A program made the translations under genes and the position numbers. A DNA stretch of 64,000 nt. Origin: Pseudomonas sp. C1C7. Lineage in GTDB: Bacteria > Pseudomonadota > Gammaproteobacteria > Pseudomonadales > Pseudomonadaceae. A model generated the notes under the pieces. The model did not search any database, had not been told where the DNA came from, and saw nothing but the letters and a program-made list of their open reading frames with translations. The stretch spans positions 62,001-126,000 of the forward strand of contig NZ_JABFMP010000001.1 in assembly GCF_013359595.1 (NCBI RefSeq). The letters run 5' to 3'. Shown one piece after another: positions 40,718-47,175 of the stretch. Position 1 is the stretch's first letter, and each line of letters opens with the position of its first letter.

Positions 40718-40790
40718 CGATTCCTTGACCGTTGCAAGCAAAACGTTGCACCTTTTCGGCATCAAAGCCTGGGATGCCGCATAGGAATCG
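40718..40790 (+). ncRNA. Candidate structured RNA (three-way junction fold)
   Basis: CGATTCC at 40718-40724 pairs with GGAATCG at 40784-40790. Inside are two hairpins: TGCAA/TTGCA (40733-40750) and CGGCATC/GATGCCG (40757-40779, loop AAAGCCTGG). The 73-base fold resembles a tRNA in size but lacks a T-arm and a normal anticodon arm. No promoter or T-run is evident, and the strand is undetermined. Could be an mRNA leader, a remnant of a mobile element, or chance. Confidence 0.3.
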
Positions 40791-40907
40791 TCAAAGGCCT
40801 TTATAATCAAGGTCTTGAGCTACAAATCAGCCATAAAATAAGCTACTTTTGAGACTCTTTAGAATCCAATAAACATTGGTGCAAACGGTTGCGTTTTGGG
40901 GAAGAAA

Positions 40908-41366
40908 ATGAGCAATGAAGCTCCGTGGGATAGTGAAGAAGTTGGCCGTCACGACAATCATCAAAAGGAAACCCTCAAGTACGCCCTTGAGGTCATCAAG
41001 CTGCTCTTCGTTCTGAGTGGTGGTGCACTTGCTACCTGCTCTGCGTTCTTTTCAAACAAGCCCGGCCTGGCAGCCAGCGTGTTCGAGCCGGCCAGGTGGG
41101 CGTGGGTAAGCCTGACTACTGCGATCATTCTATTCTCTTTGGCGCTGCTGCTCATCCTGGCTCGCGACTACGCGATTGGCGAGCGGTGGCGAGAAGAAGT
41201 TGAAGATGGCTCCGACTGGAGCATCTCAATCTGGTGGGATCGCTGGGCCTGGGCGGCAGGACTTACAGGAGTTGTTGCCTTCTGGATCGGCATGATCGCT
41301 TTCGCAATCGCTGCCTGGGTTTACCTGGGGCATGGCTCGAACTTGTCATTACCATCCCTGCCTTGA
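40908..41366 (+). CDS. Small membrane protein of unknown function
   Basis: 152 residues: a charged N-terminus (MSNEAPWDSEEVGRHDNHQK), then three likely transmembrane segments (about residues 29-48, 64-86 and 115-140) and a short Ser/Leu/Pro-rich tail. ATG at 40908 has GGGGAAG directly upstream; a TTG four codons earlier is less likely. I recognise no family. It ends three bases before an orphan tmRNA 3' end, so it may be cargo of a past or present integrative element rather than a core gene. It could be a holin-like or immunity protein, but nothing shows this. Confidence 0.7.
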   Translation: MSNEAPWDSEEVGRHDNHQKETLKYALEVIKLLFVLSGGALATCSAFFSNKPGLAASVFEPARWAWVSLTTAIILFSLALLLILARDYAIGERWREEVEDGSDWSISIWWDRWAWAAGLTGVVAFWIGMIAFAIAAWVYLGHGSNLSLPSLP

Positions 41367-41369
41367 GCC

Positions 41370-41401
41370 GACAGGGGGTTCAAATCCCCCCGGCTCCACC
41401 A
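41370..41401 (+). other. Orphan 3' end of tmRNA-like gene (putative att site)
   Basis: GACAGGGGGTTCAAATCCCC CCGGCTCCACCA (written in two parts) is a complete T-arm, the 3' acceptor strand CGGCTCC, discriminator A and CCA. With a GGGGCCG 5' end, as in pseudomonad ssrA, it would give the G3-U70 wobble required for alanylation, so I read it as the end of ssrA rather than of an ordinary tRNA. The sequence before it is a protein gene, not the rest of ssrA. Such 3' ends are typical integration cores. Its orientation does not fit simple integration of the prophage to the right (see findings). Confidence 0.7.
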
Positions 41402-41415
41402 TTAGAGACACCACC

Positions 41416-41438
41416 GAAGCCCGCCCAGTGCGGGTTTC
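41416..41438 (+). terminator. Terminator-like hairpin after the tmRNA fragment
   Basis: GAAGCCCGC-CCAGT-GCGGGTTTC: a 9-bp stem with one G-T pair and a short T-run, 14 bases after the CCA end. It is where an ssrA terminator would be expected. Confidence 0.55.
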
Positions 41439-41458
41439 GTTGCATCTGGGCCTTGGAA

Positions 41459-41530
41459 TGTTGCTGAACATTGTTGTGGATTCATGTCGATTCATACAGG
41501 CTTCAGCGACATTTCAGCAACGTCGCTGAA
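41459..41530. repeat. Cluster of CAGCRAC direct and inverted repeats
   Basis: TTGCTGAA (41461), TTCAGCGAC (41502), TTCAGCAAC (41513) and GTCGCTGAA (41522) are variants of one motif in both orientations within 72 bases; TTCAGCGAC and GTCGCTGAA also form a 9-bp stem. The position 60-130 bases from a putative att core suits integrase or Xis arm sites. This is inference. Confidence 0.4.
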
Positions 41531-41619
41531 CGGGGCCAGGCCTGCCCACACCCCACTGATGCAGCAGTACATACGGAAATCGACCGCAGGCCACGCCCAT
41601 CAAGGGTATGCATTGCTTA

Positions 41620-41695
41620 CTGTCTAAAACTCTAACCAGACATAGGCGCCTTTCGGCCCAATGAAATGGCGCAAGGTCGAGGTAGTTTTAGACAG
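41620..41695 (+). other. 76-base nested stem element
   Basis: CTGTCTAAAACT at 41620-41631 is perfectly inverted as AGTTTTAGACAG at 41684-41695. Inside, GCGCC pairs with GGCGC around TTTCGGCCCAATGAAAT. The right arm is followed by CTTTTTCCCC, so on the plus strand it could act as a terminator or as a small structured RNA. No protein is evident here. The region 41402-41824 (423 bases) holds this element, the repeats before it and the LexA site, but no gene that I can support. Confidence 0.45.
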
Positions 41696-41788
41696 CTTTT
41701 TCCCCTCCTTTCGGGTTCTCCCGACCGTACACCAACCCTCCAGTCACCTCCCCGTCGCCTCGCCCTCGCGAAAAACTCGCGCCTCGAT

Positions 41789-41808
41789 TACTGTATATAA
41801 AAACAGTA
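41789..41808 (+). promoter_or_regulatory. LexA (SOS) box
   Basis: TACTGTATATAAAAACAGTA matches the gammaproteobacterial SOS box CTGT-N8-ACAG exactly and has matching outer TA bases. The AT-rich centre (TATATAA) doubles as a -10 element, so LexA would block the promoter. The following ATG is at 41825, 16 bases after the box, with TAAGG as ribosome-binding site. Confidence 0.85.
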
Positions 41809-41824
41809 CCCGTAAGGCCTACCC

Positions 41825-42184
41825 ATGGACCCGATTGAAATCGAAGACACCGACGACTGGCTCGGCTGTCCGACCCCTCTCGAAACCTGCCGACACCAGC
41901 TCCAGATGTATGAGAACGAGTTTGAAGAACTGAACCTGCAGCTGCGCCAGGCTCGGGAAAAGATCTTCAAGCTGGTGCAAATGAACGATGAGCTGTCGGC
42001 AGGTGCTGGTAAAGCTGAGGCTGAACTCAAACAAGCCCTGGACACTATCGAGCGACTCAACGATGAGGCTTCGGATCTGAAAGGTAGAGTTCAGAGCTTA
42101 CGGCTGATTGCTGACCAACGGGATCACCTGTTTCATGAGAATCAGCGGCTGCTCAGGGAGAAACAGGAACGCGAGAGCCAATAG
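41825..42184 (+). CDS. Small coiled-coil protein under LexA control, function unknown
   Basis: The 119-residue protein starts MDPIEIEDTDDWLGCPTPLE, a short acidic segment with a Cys, and then is predicted helical and coiled-coil from about residue 20 to the end (YENEFEELNLQLRQAREKIF, LNDEASDLKGRVQSL, HLFHENQRLLREKQERE). No signal peptide or membrane segment. A perfect SOS box lies 16 bases upstream, so it should be made after DNA damage, when prophages are induced. Its 3' end overlaps the converging Rz gene by 32 bases. I do not recognise its function; a DNA-damage-timed regulator of the prophage or a division inhibitor are guesses. Confidence 0.75.
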   Translation: MDPIEIEDTDDWLGCPTPLETCRHQLQMYENEFEELNLQLRQAREKIFKLVQMNDELSAGAGKAEAELKQALDTIERLNDEASDLKGRVQSLRLIADQRDHLFHENQRLLREKQERESQ

Positions 42185-42677
42185 TTCGAACGTAGGCTTG
42201 GCACGCTGCCAGCGCAATCACTGCCCGATCGCCTTCATCGGTGATGGCGACAATTCGTTGAGCATGCGCTGGGTCAAGTTCGGCTCGAACTGCTGCATGA
42301 ACCACGCCGCCGGCGCCGGCGGTGGCAGGCACTGAACAGCCACCGGCTGAACCCTGGGCAGGGATGACTGACAGCCGCAAATCAGCAGTGGCAAGGCGAT
42401 CGCGCAGGCGTGCCTGGTCTTTTTCAGCATTGGTCATTTTCTCGAAGTGGGATTTCTCGCTGGCAGACAGCTTCTGCGCGAGCGCCAAGTGCTTGTCCTG
42501 CTCGGCCTTCTGCGCTGCGGCGCCGACCATGGACAGCTGGTTGAGGGTATCGGTGTGCAGGCGCGATTGCTCGGAGAGCTGCGCCGTGTAGCGCCAGACC
42601 TGGATCTGCCAAGCACTGACGGCGCCAATCAGTACCATCGCCAGCGCGCCGACCACCTTCCACGGAACAGCGGTCAC
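42153..42677 (-). CDS. Rz-like spanin, inner-membrane subunit
   Basis: Final-stage lysis protein that with Rz1 fuses inner and outer membranes. The 174 residues have an N-terminal transmembrane anchor (VVGALAMVLIGAVSAWQIQV) and a long periplasmic helical region rich in Ala, Gln and Lys, as in i-spanins. GTG at 42677 overlaps the endolysin stop by four bases (GTGA), which fixes the start. A second reading frame inside encodes Rz1. The 3' end overlaps the converging SOS gene. Confidence 0.85.
   Translation of the reverse strand: MTAVPWKVVGALAMVLIGAVSAWQIQVWRYTAQLSEQSRLHTDTLNQLSMVGAAAQKAEQDKHLALAQKLSASEKSHFEKMTNAEKDQARLRDRLATADLRLSVIPAQGSAGGCSVPATAGAGGVVHAAVRAELDPAHAQRIVAITDEGDRAVIALAACQAYVRTIGSRVPVSP
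42218..42430 (-). CDS. Rz1-like spanin, outer-membrane lipoprotein (nested in Rz)
   Basis: The 70-residue product lies in another frame entirely within Rz, the classic Rz/Rz1 arrangement. It has a basic start and hydrophobic signal ending in a lipobox (ALPLLICGCQ, lipidated Cys about residue 20) and a Pro-rich mature part (CLPPPAPAAWFM), both typical of Rz1. The final residues beyond about 50 are less typical. Confidence 0.82.
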   Translation of the reverse strand: MLKKTRHACAIALPLLICGCQSSLPRVQPVAVQCLPPPAPAAWFMQQFEPNLTQRMLNELSPSPMKAIGQ

Positions 42678-43210
42678 ACCAGCACCGCCCGCGCCCGGCC
42701 CCAAATCTCGAGCCGGTCCTGCAAACCGTTCAACCCACCATTGATTCGCCGGGTGATGCTATTGAATTCACCTGCATCGGCCAGAGTGTTCAGGCCCTTG
42801 GTCGCCCAAAACCATGCGGCCGACAGGCAGGCGTACTGCGGCTGCTCAAGCAGCTCCGGCTGATTCACCAGGTCAACCCCGAGCGCCTCGCCACAGGCGG
42901 CGTAGTTGGTCCGCCCAGTGATCTGGATCAGGCCGCGGCCGCGGTAGCGAAAGCCATCTCCGGGTGCAAGGTTGCCCAGATCCTTGCGGCCTTCGTAACC
43001 GCGCTGGGCCAAGGTCGGCCCCCAAATCTCGCGGACGTAGATCAGGTGACCGGACTCGTGGCCGATCTGCGCAAGGAAGGCGGCGACCCGCTTGGACCCA
43101 ACGATCTGATAGCGCTGCATGGCGGTGTTGAGCACCGCAACAAAAACGCCGGCTTTGGCGCCGGCGTTCGGAAGGATCTGCAGCAGTTGCTGCCGGGTGA
43201 TGGGCATCAT
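42674..43210 (-). CDS. Phage endolysin, GH19 chitinase-like family
   Basis: Degrades peptidoglycan at lysis. The 178 residues include HESGH with probable catalytic E52, a second Glu at 61 (YVREIW), and YRGRGLIQITGRTNYAACGE, the hallmark of phage GH19 endolysins, then the C-terminal RINGGLNGLQDR. There is no signal peptide, so a holin would be required; none is seen beside it. Two ATG codons, 43210 and 43207, both follow GGAG; I give the upstream one. Confidence 0.92.
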   Translation of the reverse strand: MMPITRQQLLQILPNAGAKAGVFVAVLNTAMQRYQIVGSKRVAAFLAQIGHESGHLIYVREIWGPTLAQRGYEGRKDLGNLAPGDGFRYRGRGLIQITGRTNYAACGEALGVDLVNQPELLEQPQYACLSAAWFWATKGLNTLADAGEFNSITRRINGGLNGLQDRLEIWGRARAVLV

Positions 43211-43221
43211 TTTTCTCCAGG

Positions 43222-43247
43222 CAAAAAAATACCCGCTCGATGGCGGG
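43222..43247 (-). terminator. Terminator between tail-fibre end and lysis cassette
   Basis: CCCGC-CATCGA-GCGGG followed by TATTTTTTT on the minus strand. It lies 12 bases upstream of the endolysin start, so leftward late transcription would be reduced before the lysis genes, or it ends antisense transcription across the acyltransferase gene. Confidence 0.75.
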
Positions 43248-43320
43248 AAAGGTTTGTGGTGCTGGTACGATGCTCGGCGCCCAAGCACGGCGTTTTAATC
43301 AAACGGATCAAGCACCAAAT

Positions 43321-45282
43321 ATGACTGCCTTATCTGAAGCGCCGCAGCCGGCGATCAAAAAACAGCTAAGCCATCCAAAGTATCGTCCGGATATCGACGG
43401 TCTACGAGCCATCGCGGTCCTATCTGTGGTCGCGTTCCACGCTTTTCCATCCCTGATTCAAGGTGGATTCATAGGCGTTGACGTGTTTTTTGTTATTTCA
43501 GGCTTCCTGATTTCCAGCATCATTTTCGGCAGCATTGACAGAAATAGCTTCAGCTTCACGGACTTTTACATCCGGCGTGTTAACCGGATTTTCCCTGCGC
43601 TGTTAGTCATGCTGACCGCAACTTGGGCCTTTGGCTGGTTCAGCCTACTCACTGACGAATATACGCAACTCGGAAAACACATGGCTGGCGGGGCCGCGTT
43701 CGTATCGAATTTCGTTTTGCTGGGTGAATCCGGCTACTTCGATAACAGCGCCGAGACCAAGTTGCTATTGCACCTGTGGTCGCTCGGGATTGAAGAGCAG
43801 TTCTATCTGATTTGGCCACTCTTGGTCTGGGTCGCCTGGAAAGGCAAGATCAATGCACTGATTTCGATTGCCCTGGTGGGGGCCATCTCCTTCACGCTCA
43901 ATGTTATGAGCGTTCAAGCCGACCCTGTCGCAACCTTCTATTCGCCACAGACTCGCTTTTGGGAGTTACTGGTAGGATCACTCCTGGCCTACATGTCACT
44001 GCGCAAACCCGAATGGAGAGACGCGAGTACGCCAGCCATTCGAAATACGTTGTCAATGACGGGGCTGTTTTTACTCGTTGCAGGCTTCGCCCTGACTTCG
44101 AAGAGCAATCTGTTCCCGGGCTGGTGGGCGCTGCTACCAACCATTGGCGCTGCACTGATCATTGCTGCCGGGCCTTTCGCTTGGCTCAACAGAAGCGTGC
44201 TATCGAGTAGGCTGATGGTTTGGGTCGGACTTATCAGCTTCCCGCTTTATCTGTGGCACTGGCCGCTTTTGACGTTCCAACGGATCTTGAGCAGCGAGCC
44301 ACCGAGCGCATTGGCGAGAGGGCTCGCGGTCGCTGCCGCCATTTTATTAGCATGGATCACATATCATTTCGTCGAAAAATTTATCCGGCGTAGAGCCAGC
44401 CCAAGAAAAGTAGCGGTAATTCTAACTCTAGCAATGGCAGGCATTGCTGCGGGAGGTTTCGCAACATTCAAGCTGAATGGAATACCTTCTAGATTTCCTG
44501 CCGAAATAAAAGAGATTGCGGATTTCAAGTATGAATTCTTAAAGGATGCGCGCAACCCTGAATGCTGGATCTCGATCACCGCGCCATATGACGGCTTCGC
44601 TCCAAAATGTTTGGAAGCTGATGTAAAAAATGGAAATGAAAGAGTGCTCATCTGGGGTGATTCACACGCCGCTAGACTTTATCCCGGGTTAGCATCGGTT
44701 GTTGATAAGCGCGTTCGCTTACTTCAAACAACTAGAAGCTCTTGTCCGCCTATACTCGATTTCGCTGGACCGGTATGCACGAACAGTAATAATTACGTAC
44801 TTTCTAGGCTTAAGGACTCGAGTCCAAGTACGGTAATATTGTTCGGCGCTTGGGGTCGTTATGGTGTGGATTGGTCTACAGGTTCTGATGCCCAGCAAAA
44901 GCTGATCCATACTATCGACGCGATATCGGAAGCTGGCGTGAAGAATATAGTCGTATTGGGCCCATCGCCAGAATGGAAGCTCCCATTACCGAATCTCGTT
45001 TTCAATGCTTGGAAGAGTGATTTTGTTCACCGCATCCCGCGCAAAATGTCAGCCGGTTTGAATCCTGAAACGAAGACTATCGACGACCAATTCAGAGAAC
45101 TGATTCCCAAAACAAAAGCTTCACTCATTGCCGTTTATGATGCACTTTGCGATAGCGAAGGATGTATTACGTATACAGGGGAGACGCCCTCAAATCTCAC
45201 GACTTGGGATTACGGCCATTTGACAACTGAGGGCGCCAAGATTGTAGCAAAGAAAATAGTGGACTCTGACCTGATTCACTAA
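43321..45282 (+). CDS. Membrane O-acyltransferase with C-terminal SGNH domain (OafA-like)
   Basis: The 653-residue protein probably transfers acetyl or another acyl group to a surface sugar such as O-antigen. An acyltransferase-3 domain fills residues 20-370 with about ten membrane segments; the R-x10-H motif is R29...H40 in YRPDIDGLRAIAVLSVVAFH. A C-terminal periplasmic SGNH domain shows the GDSH block at 446-449 and DxxH (D630-H633, WDYGHLTTEG). It is the only rightward gene in the late prophage cluster, and its second half looks more AT-rich than its neighbours, both typical of an acquired conversion gene. Its stop overlaps the converging fibre-chaperone stop. The sugar substrate cannot be read. 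Confidence 0.88.
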   Translation: MTALSEAPQPAIKKQLSHPKYRPDIDGLRAIAVLSVVAFHAFPSLIQGGFIGVDVFFVISGFLISSIIFGSIDRNSFSFTDFYIRRVNRIFPALLVMLTATWAFGWFSLLTDEYTQLGKHMAGGAAFVSNFVLLGESGYFDNSAETKLLLHLWSLGIEEQFYLIWPLLVWVAWKGKINALISIALVGAISFTLNVMSVQADPVATFYSPQTRFWELLVGSLLAYMSLRKPEWRDASTPAIRNTLSMTGLFLLVAGFALTSKSNLFPGWWALLPTIGAALIIAAGPFAWLNRSVLSSRLMVWVGLISFPLYLWHWPLLTFQRILSSEPPSALARGLAVAAAILLAWITYHFVEKFIRRRASPRKVAVILTLAMAGIAAGGFATFKLNGIPSRFPAEIKEIADFKYEFLKDARNPECWISITAPYDGFAPKCLEADVKNGNERVLIWGDSHAARLYPGLASVVDKRVRLLQTTRSSCPPILDFAGPVCTNSNNYVLSRLKDSSPSTVILFGAWGRYGVDWSTGSDAQQKLIHTIDAISEAGVKNIVVLGPSPEWKLPLPNLVFNAWKSDFVHRIPRKMSAGLNPETKTIDDQFRELIPKTKASLIAVYDALCDSEGCITYTGETPSNLTTWDYGHLTTEGAKIVAKKIVDSDLIH

Positions 45283-45698
45283 CCAGGCATTTCCGGCCAA
45301 CTTATCGTGGCCGGAAATCCAGGCTGCTGAGTAATTTTACTCAGTGAAAGCTTATACGCTGCAAACAATTTGAACCTAGCCGTGTCGGCCTCGTTCAGAA
45401 TTCCAGCGATGTAGGCGTCAGCCATTCCCATTGTGGCTTCGTTAGCTGCCATTATGTAAGCGTCTCTCTGGGCCAAAACCTCTGCTTTTAACTGCGCATC
45501 AGTTGGCGGAGGCGTTACATATTCAGAAAAATCCCAACCCCCATCGTTCTCGACGGCTACCCAGCCATACTCGGGTGAGATTTCTTCTTCGGAAACATCT
45601 ACCCAAACAAACGATGAATGGAACATTTCAGCGATATTTCCATCAGTCGAAAATATCTCGACAACATGACCATCATAGATCCGTGCGTAGGTCTTCAT
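45279..45698 (-). CDS. Phage tail fibre assembly protein
   Basis: The 139-residue protein resembles the Tfa family of fibre chaperones: an N-terminal YARIYDGHVVEIFST segment and the C-terminal DAQLKAEVLAQRDAYIMAAN region. It begins one base into the end of the tail fibre gene, the usual pairing. It probably folds or trimerises the fibre tip. Confidence 0.8.
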   Translation of the reverse strand: MKTYARIYDGHVVEIFSTDGNIAEMFHSSFVWVDVSEEEISPEYGWVAVENDGGWDFSEYVTPPPTDAQLKAEVLAQRDAYIMAANEATMGMADAYIAGILNEADTARFKLFAAYKLSLSKITQQPGFPATISWPEMPG

Positions 45699-46564
45699 TA
45701 TGAGTACTCATATACGATAACAACACCAGGTTGACCGGTAGCGCCAGGCTGCGCCGCAGTACTTATTCCAGCGAATGTTCCGGATGGGCCAGAACCATAT
45801 CCAGTTCCTGAAATAGCGCCGGGAGTAGCCGACGAAGGCCTAACTCCGCCACTGCCTAATGGGTTACCAGCGCCCGAGGATGGCCTGAAAATAGCAGTAG
45901 GCAATATCGTAGAAGCTTCTGATCCGGGTCCGCTAAATCCAACAATATTCGCGCCTACGGGTGGATCGCTTACGCCGCTACCGCCAACGCCAGTGTTTGA
46001 GGCAAAAGCTGCAGACCCATTACCCGGTTTTCCCCCAGGGGCCGATAGCAGCGAGCCGAAGCTCGACGCCCCTCCAGCCCCCCCGTTGTTATTACCCGCA
46101 ACACCACCCGCGCCAGCGGCACCAACTACAACTGATACGCCGGCGAAACCAGTCGTAAATAGTGACTTTCCATATGCAGCTGAACCACCTCCTGTAGACG
46201 CAGCGACGGTTCCTGCGGCAGTTGCTGCGACCCCCCCGCTTCCACCTCCACCACCCACCATTTCGACAATTACCGATTTCGTTCCCGGGGTAGGCGTGTA
46301 CGTTGAGGTCCCAGCTATTTTGAAGATTTGAGTACCAACGAGACGCCCACCTCCAACAATGCTTCGAATCGCCGCTAATAGCTGGGCGTTATTCTCTTCA
46401 TCGGGCGCGAGCCCCGCCGCCGTGATCACGTTGAGCACTTCCTCCGTGACCGCATTGCCCCACTGTGCCGGAATCAGCGATCCGGGCGTGCCCGCCAACG
46501 GATCTTCATCTGCAAACTTGCCACCCACCAGTCCAATGCTGGGAACGCTTATCGGAAAATCCAC
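45698..46564 (-). CDS. Tail fibre with glycine-rich receptor-binding domain
   Basis: 288 residues. The first 75 (VPSIGLVGGKFADEDPLAGT, IPAQWGNAVTEEVLNVITAA) look like the baseplate-attachment part of Mu/P2-type fibres. After a short link the protein becomes very rich in Gly, Ser and Ala (MVGGGGGSGGVAATAAG, then VGAAGAGGVAGNNNGGAGG) and ends in VVIVYEYS. This suits a Gly-rich adhesin of polyglycine type. It is short, with no long shaft. Host receptor unknown. Confidence 0.82.
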   Translation of the reverse strand: MDFPISVPSIGLVGGKFADEDPLAGTPGSLIPAQWGNAVTEEVLNVITAAGLAPDEENNAQLLAAIRSIVGGGRLVGTQIFKIAGTSTYTPTPGTKSVIVEMVGGGGGSGGVAATAAGTVAASTGGGSAAYGKSLFTTGFAGVSVVVGAAGAGGVAGNNNGGAGGASSFGSLLSAPGGKPGNGSAAFASNTGVGGSGVSDPPVGANIVGFSGPGSEASTILPTAIFRPSSGAGNPLGSGGVRPSSATPGAISGTGYGSGPSGTFAGISTAAQPGATGQPGVVIVYEYS

Positions 46565-46575
46565 GTTCTTACCTC

Positions 46576-47175
46576 TCAGTCATAATTGATATGCACTACG
46601 GTGTGCGCCGGCGCCGGTCGGCGGATCGAGCACTCCAGGGGATTACCTGGGTTCTTGCCGAAGCGCTCCCCCCAATAGCTCACGCCAAAGCGTCTGCCCT
46701 GCCGCTGCCGGCCTCCGCTATTGAGCGTCCACATAAATTGGGCGTGCCAGGTACCGAAGTGGGCCGAGCCAAAACGAGAACGCCCCATACGGGGCGCTCG
46801 GTGTTCAGTGATGGTCGCGTCGGGGTAACCCTGGCTCACCGCGATCTCGATGAAATACGCCCGGCTCTGGCCGCCTACCTCAACGAGGCGGCGCCTCACA
46901 GCAAGCCTTCGATCTTCAAAGGCAGGATTCGAACCCAGGCACGGATCAGGCAGATTCATCACTGCTTCCCAATCGGGAACCAGTTCGCTCACGCCAGCAG
47001 GATCCATCTCGTTCAGCAACGCGACAGCACGCGCATCGAGGCGCGAAAACTCGACAGCCACCCCGGACAGCACAAGGTCAATTTCTGGCACCAACTCCGG
47101 ATCCCAAGCAGGCCCTGCTGGCAGGAGCCCGCGCAGTTGCCGGCGGTACTGATCAGCGGTTCGCGCTACAGCCAT
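46576..47175 (-). CDS. Mu gp48-like baseplate wedge protein (DUF2313)
   Basis: The 199-residue protein begins MAVARTADQYRRQLRGLLPAGPAWD, typical of the YmfQ/gp48 family that joins the baseplate wedge. Its ATG overlaps the gp47 gene by ten bases. It follows gp47 as in Mu and SfV. Confidence 0.85.
   Translation of the reverse strand: MAVARTADQYRRQLRGLLPAGPAWDPELVPEIDLVLSGVAVEFSRLDARAVALLNEMDPAGVSELVPDWEAVMNLPDPCLGSNPAFEDRRLAVRRRLVEVGGQSRAYFIEIAVSQGYPDATITEHRAPRMGRSRFGSAHFGTWHAQFMWTLNSGGRQRQGRRFGVSYWGERFGKNPGNPLECSIRRPAPAHTVVHINYD

Larger units (their letters stand above)
40503..40907. other. Gene-poor 405-base region upstream of the small membrane gene
   Basis: Holds a solo REP (40608-40626), a potential structured RNA (40718-40790) and a TATAAT box at 40802-40807 that could serve the rightward gene at 40908. 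The short open frames in it show no ribosome-binding site or recognisable protein. It presumably also contains the leftward antiporter promoter, which I cannot locate. Confidence 0.6.

Noticed and set aside
40533..40784. 83-codon frame in the junction region
   Set aside because: No ribosome-binding site or similarity; overlaps the solo REP and the structured element.
40718..40790. tRNA gene
   Set aside because: Size and 7-bp closing stem fit, but there is no TTC-type T-loop and the internal hairpins have the wrong sizes.
41370..41401. Complete tRNA gene
   Set aside because: Only the T-arm, acceptor 3' strand and CCA are present; upstream bases encode the end of a protein and cannot form D and anticodon arms.
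41661..41933. 90-codon plus-strand frame across the LexA box
   Set aside because: It runs through the stem element and the SOS promoter and overlaps the better-supported coiled-coil gene in another frame.
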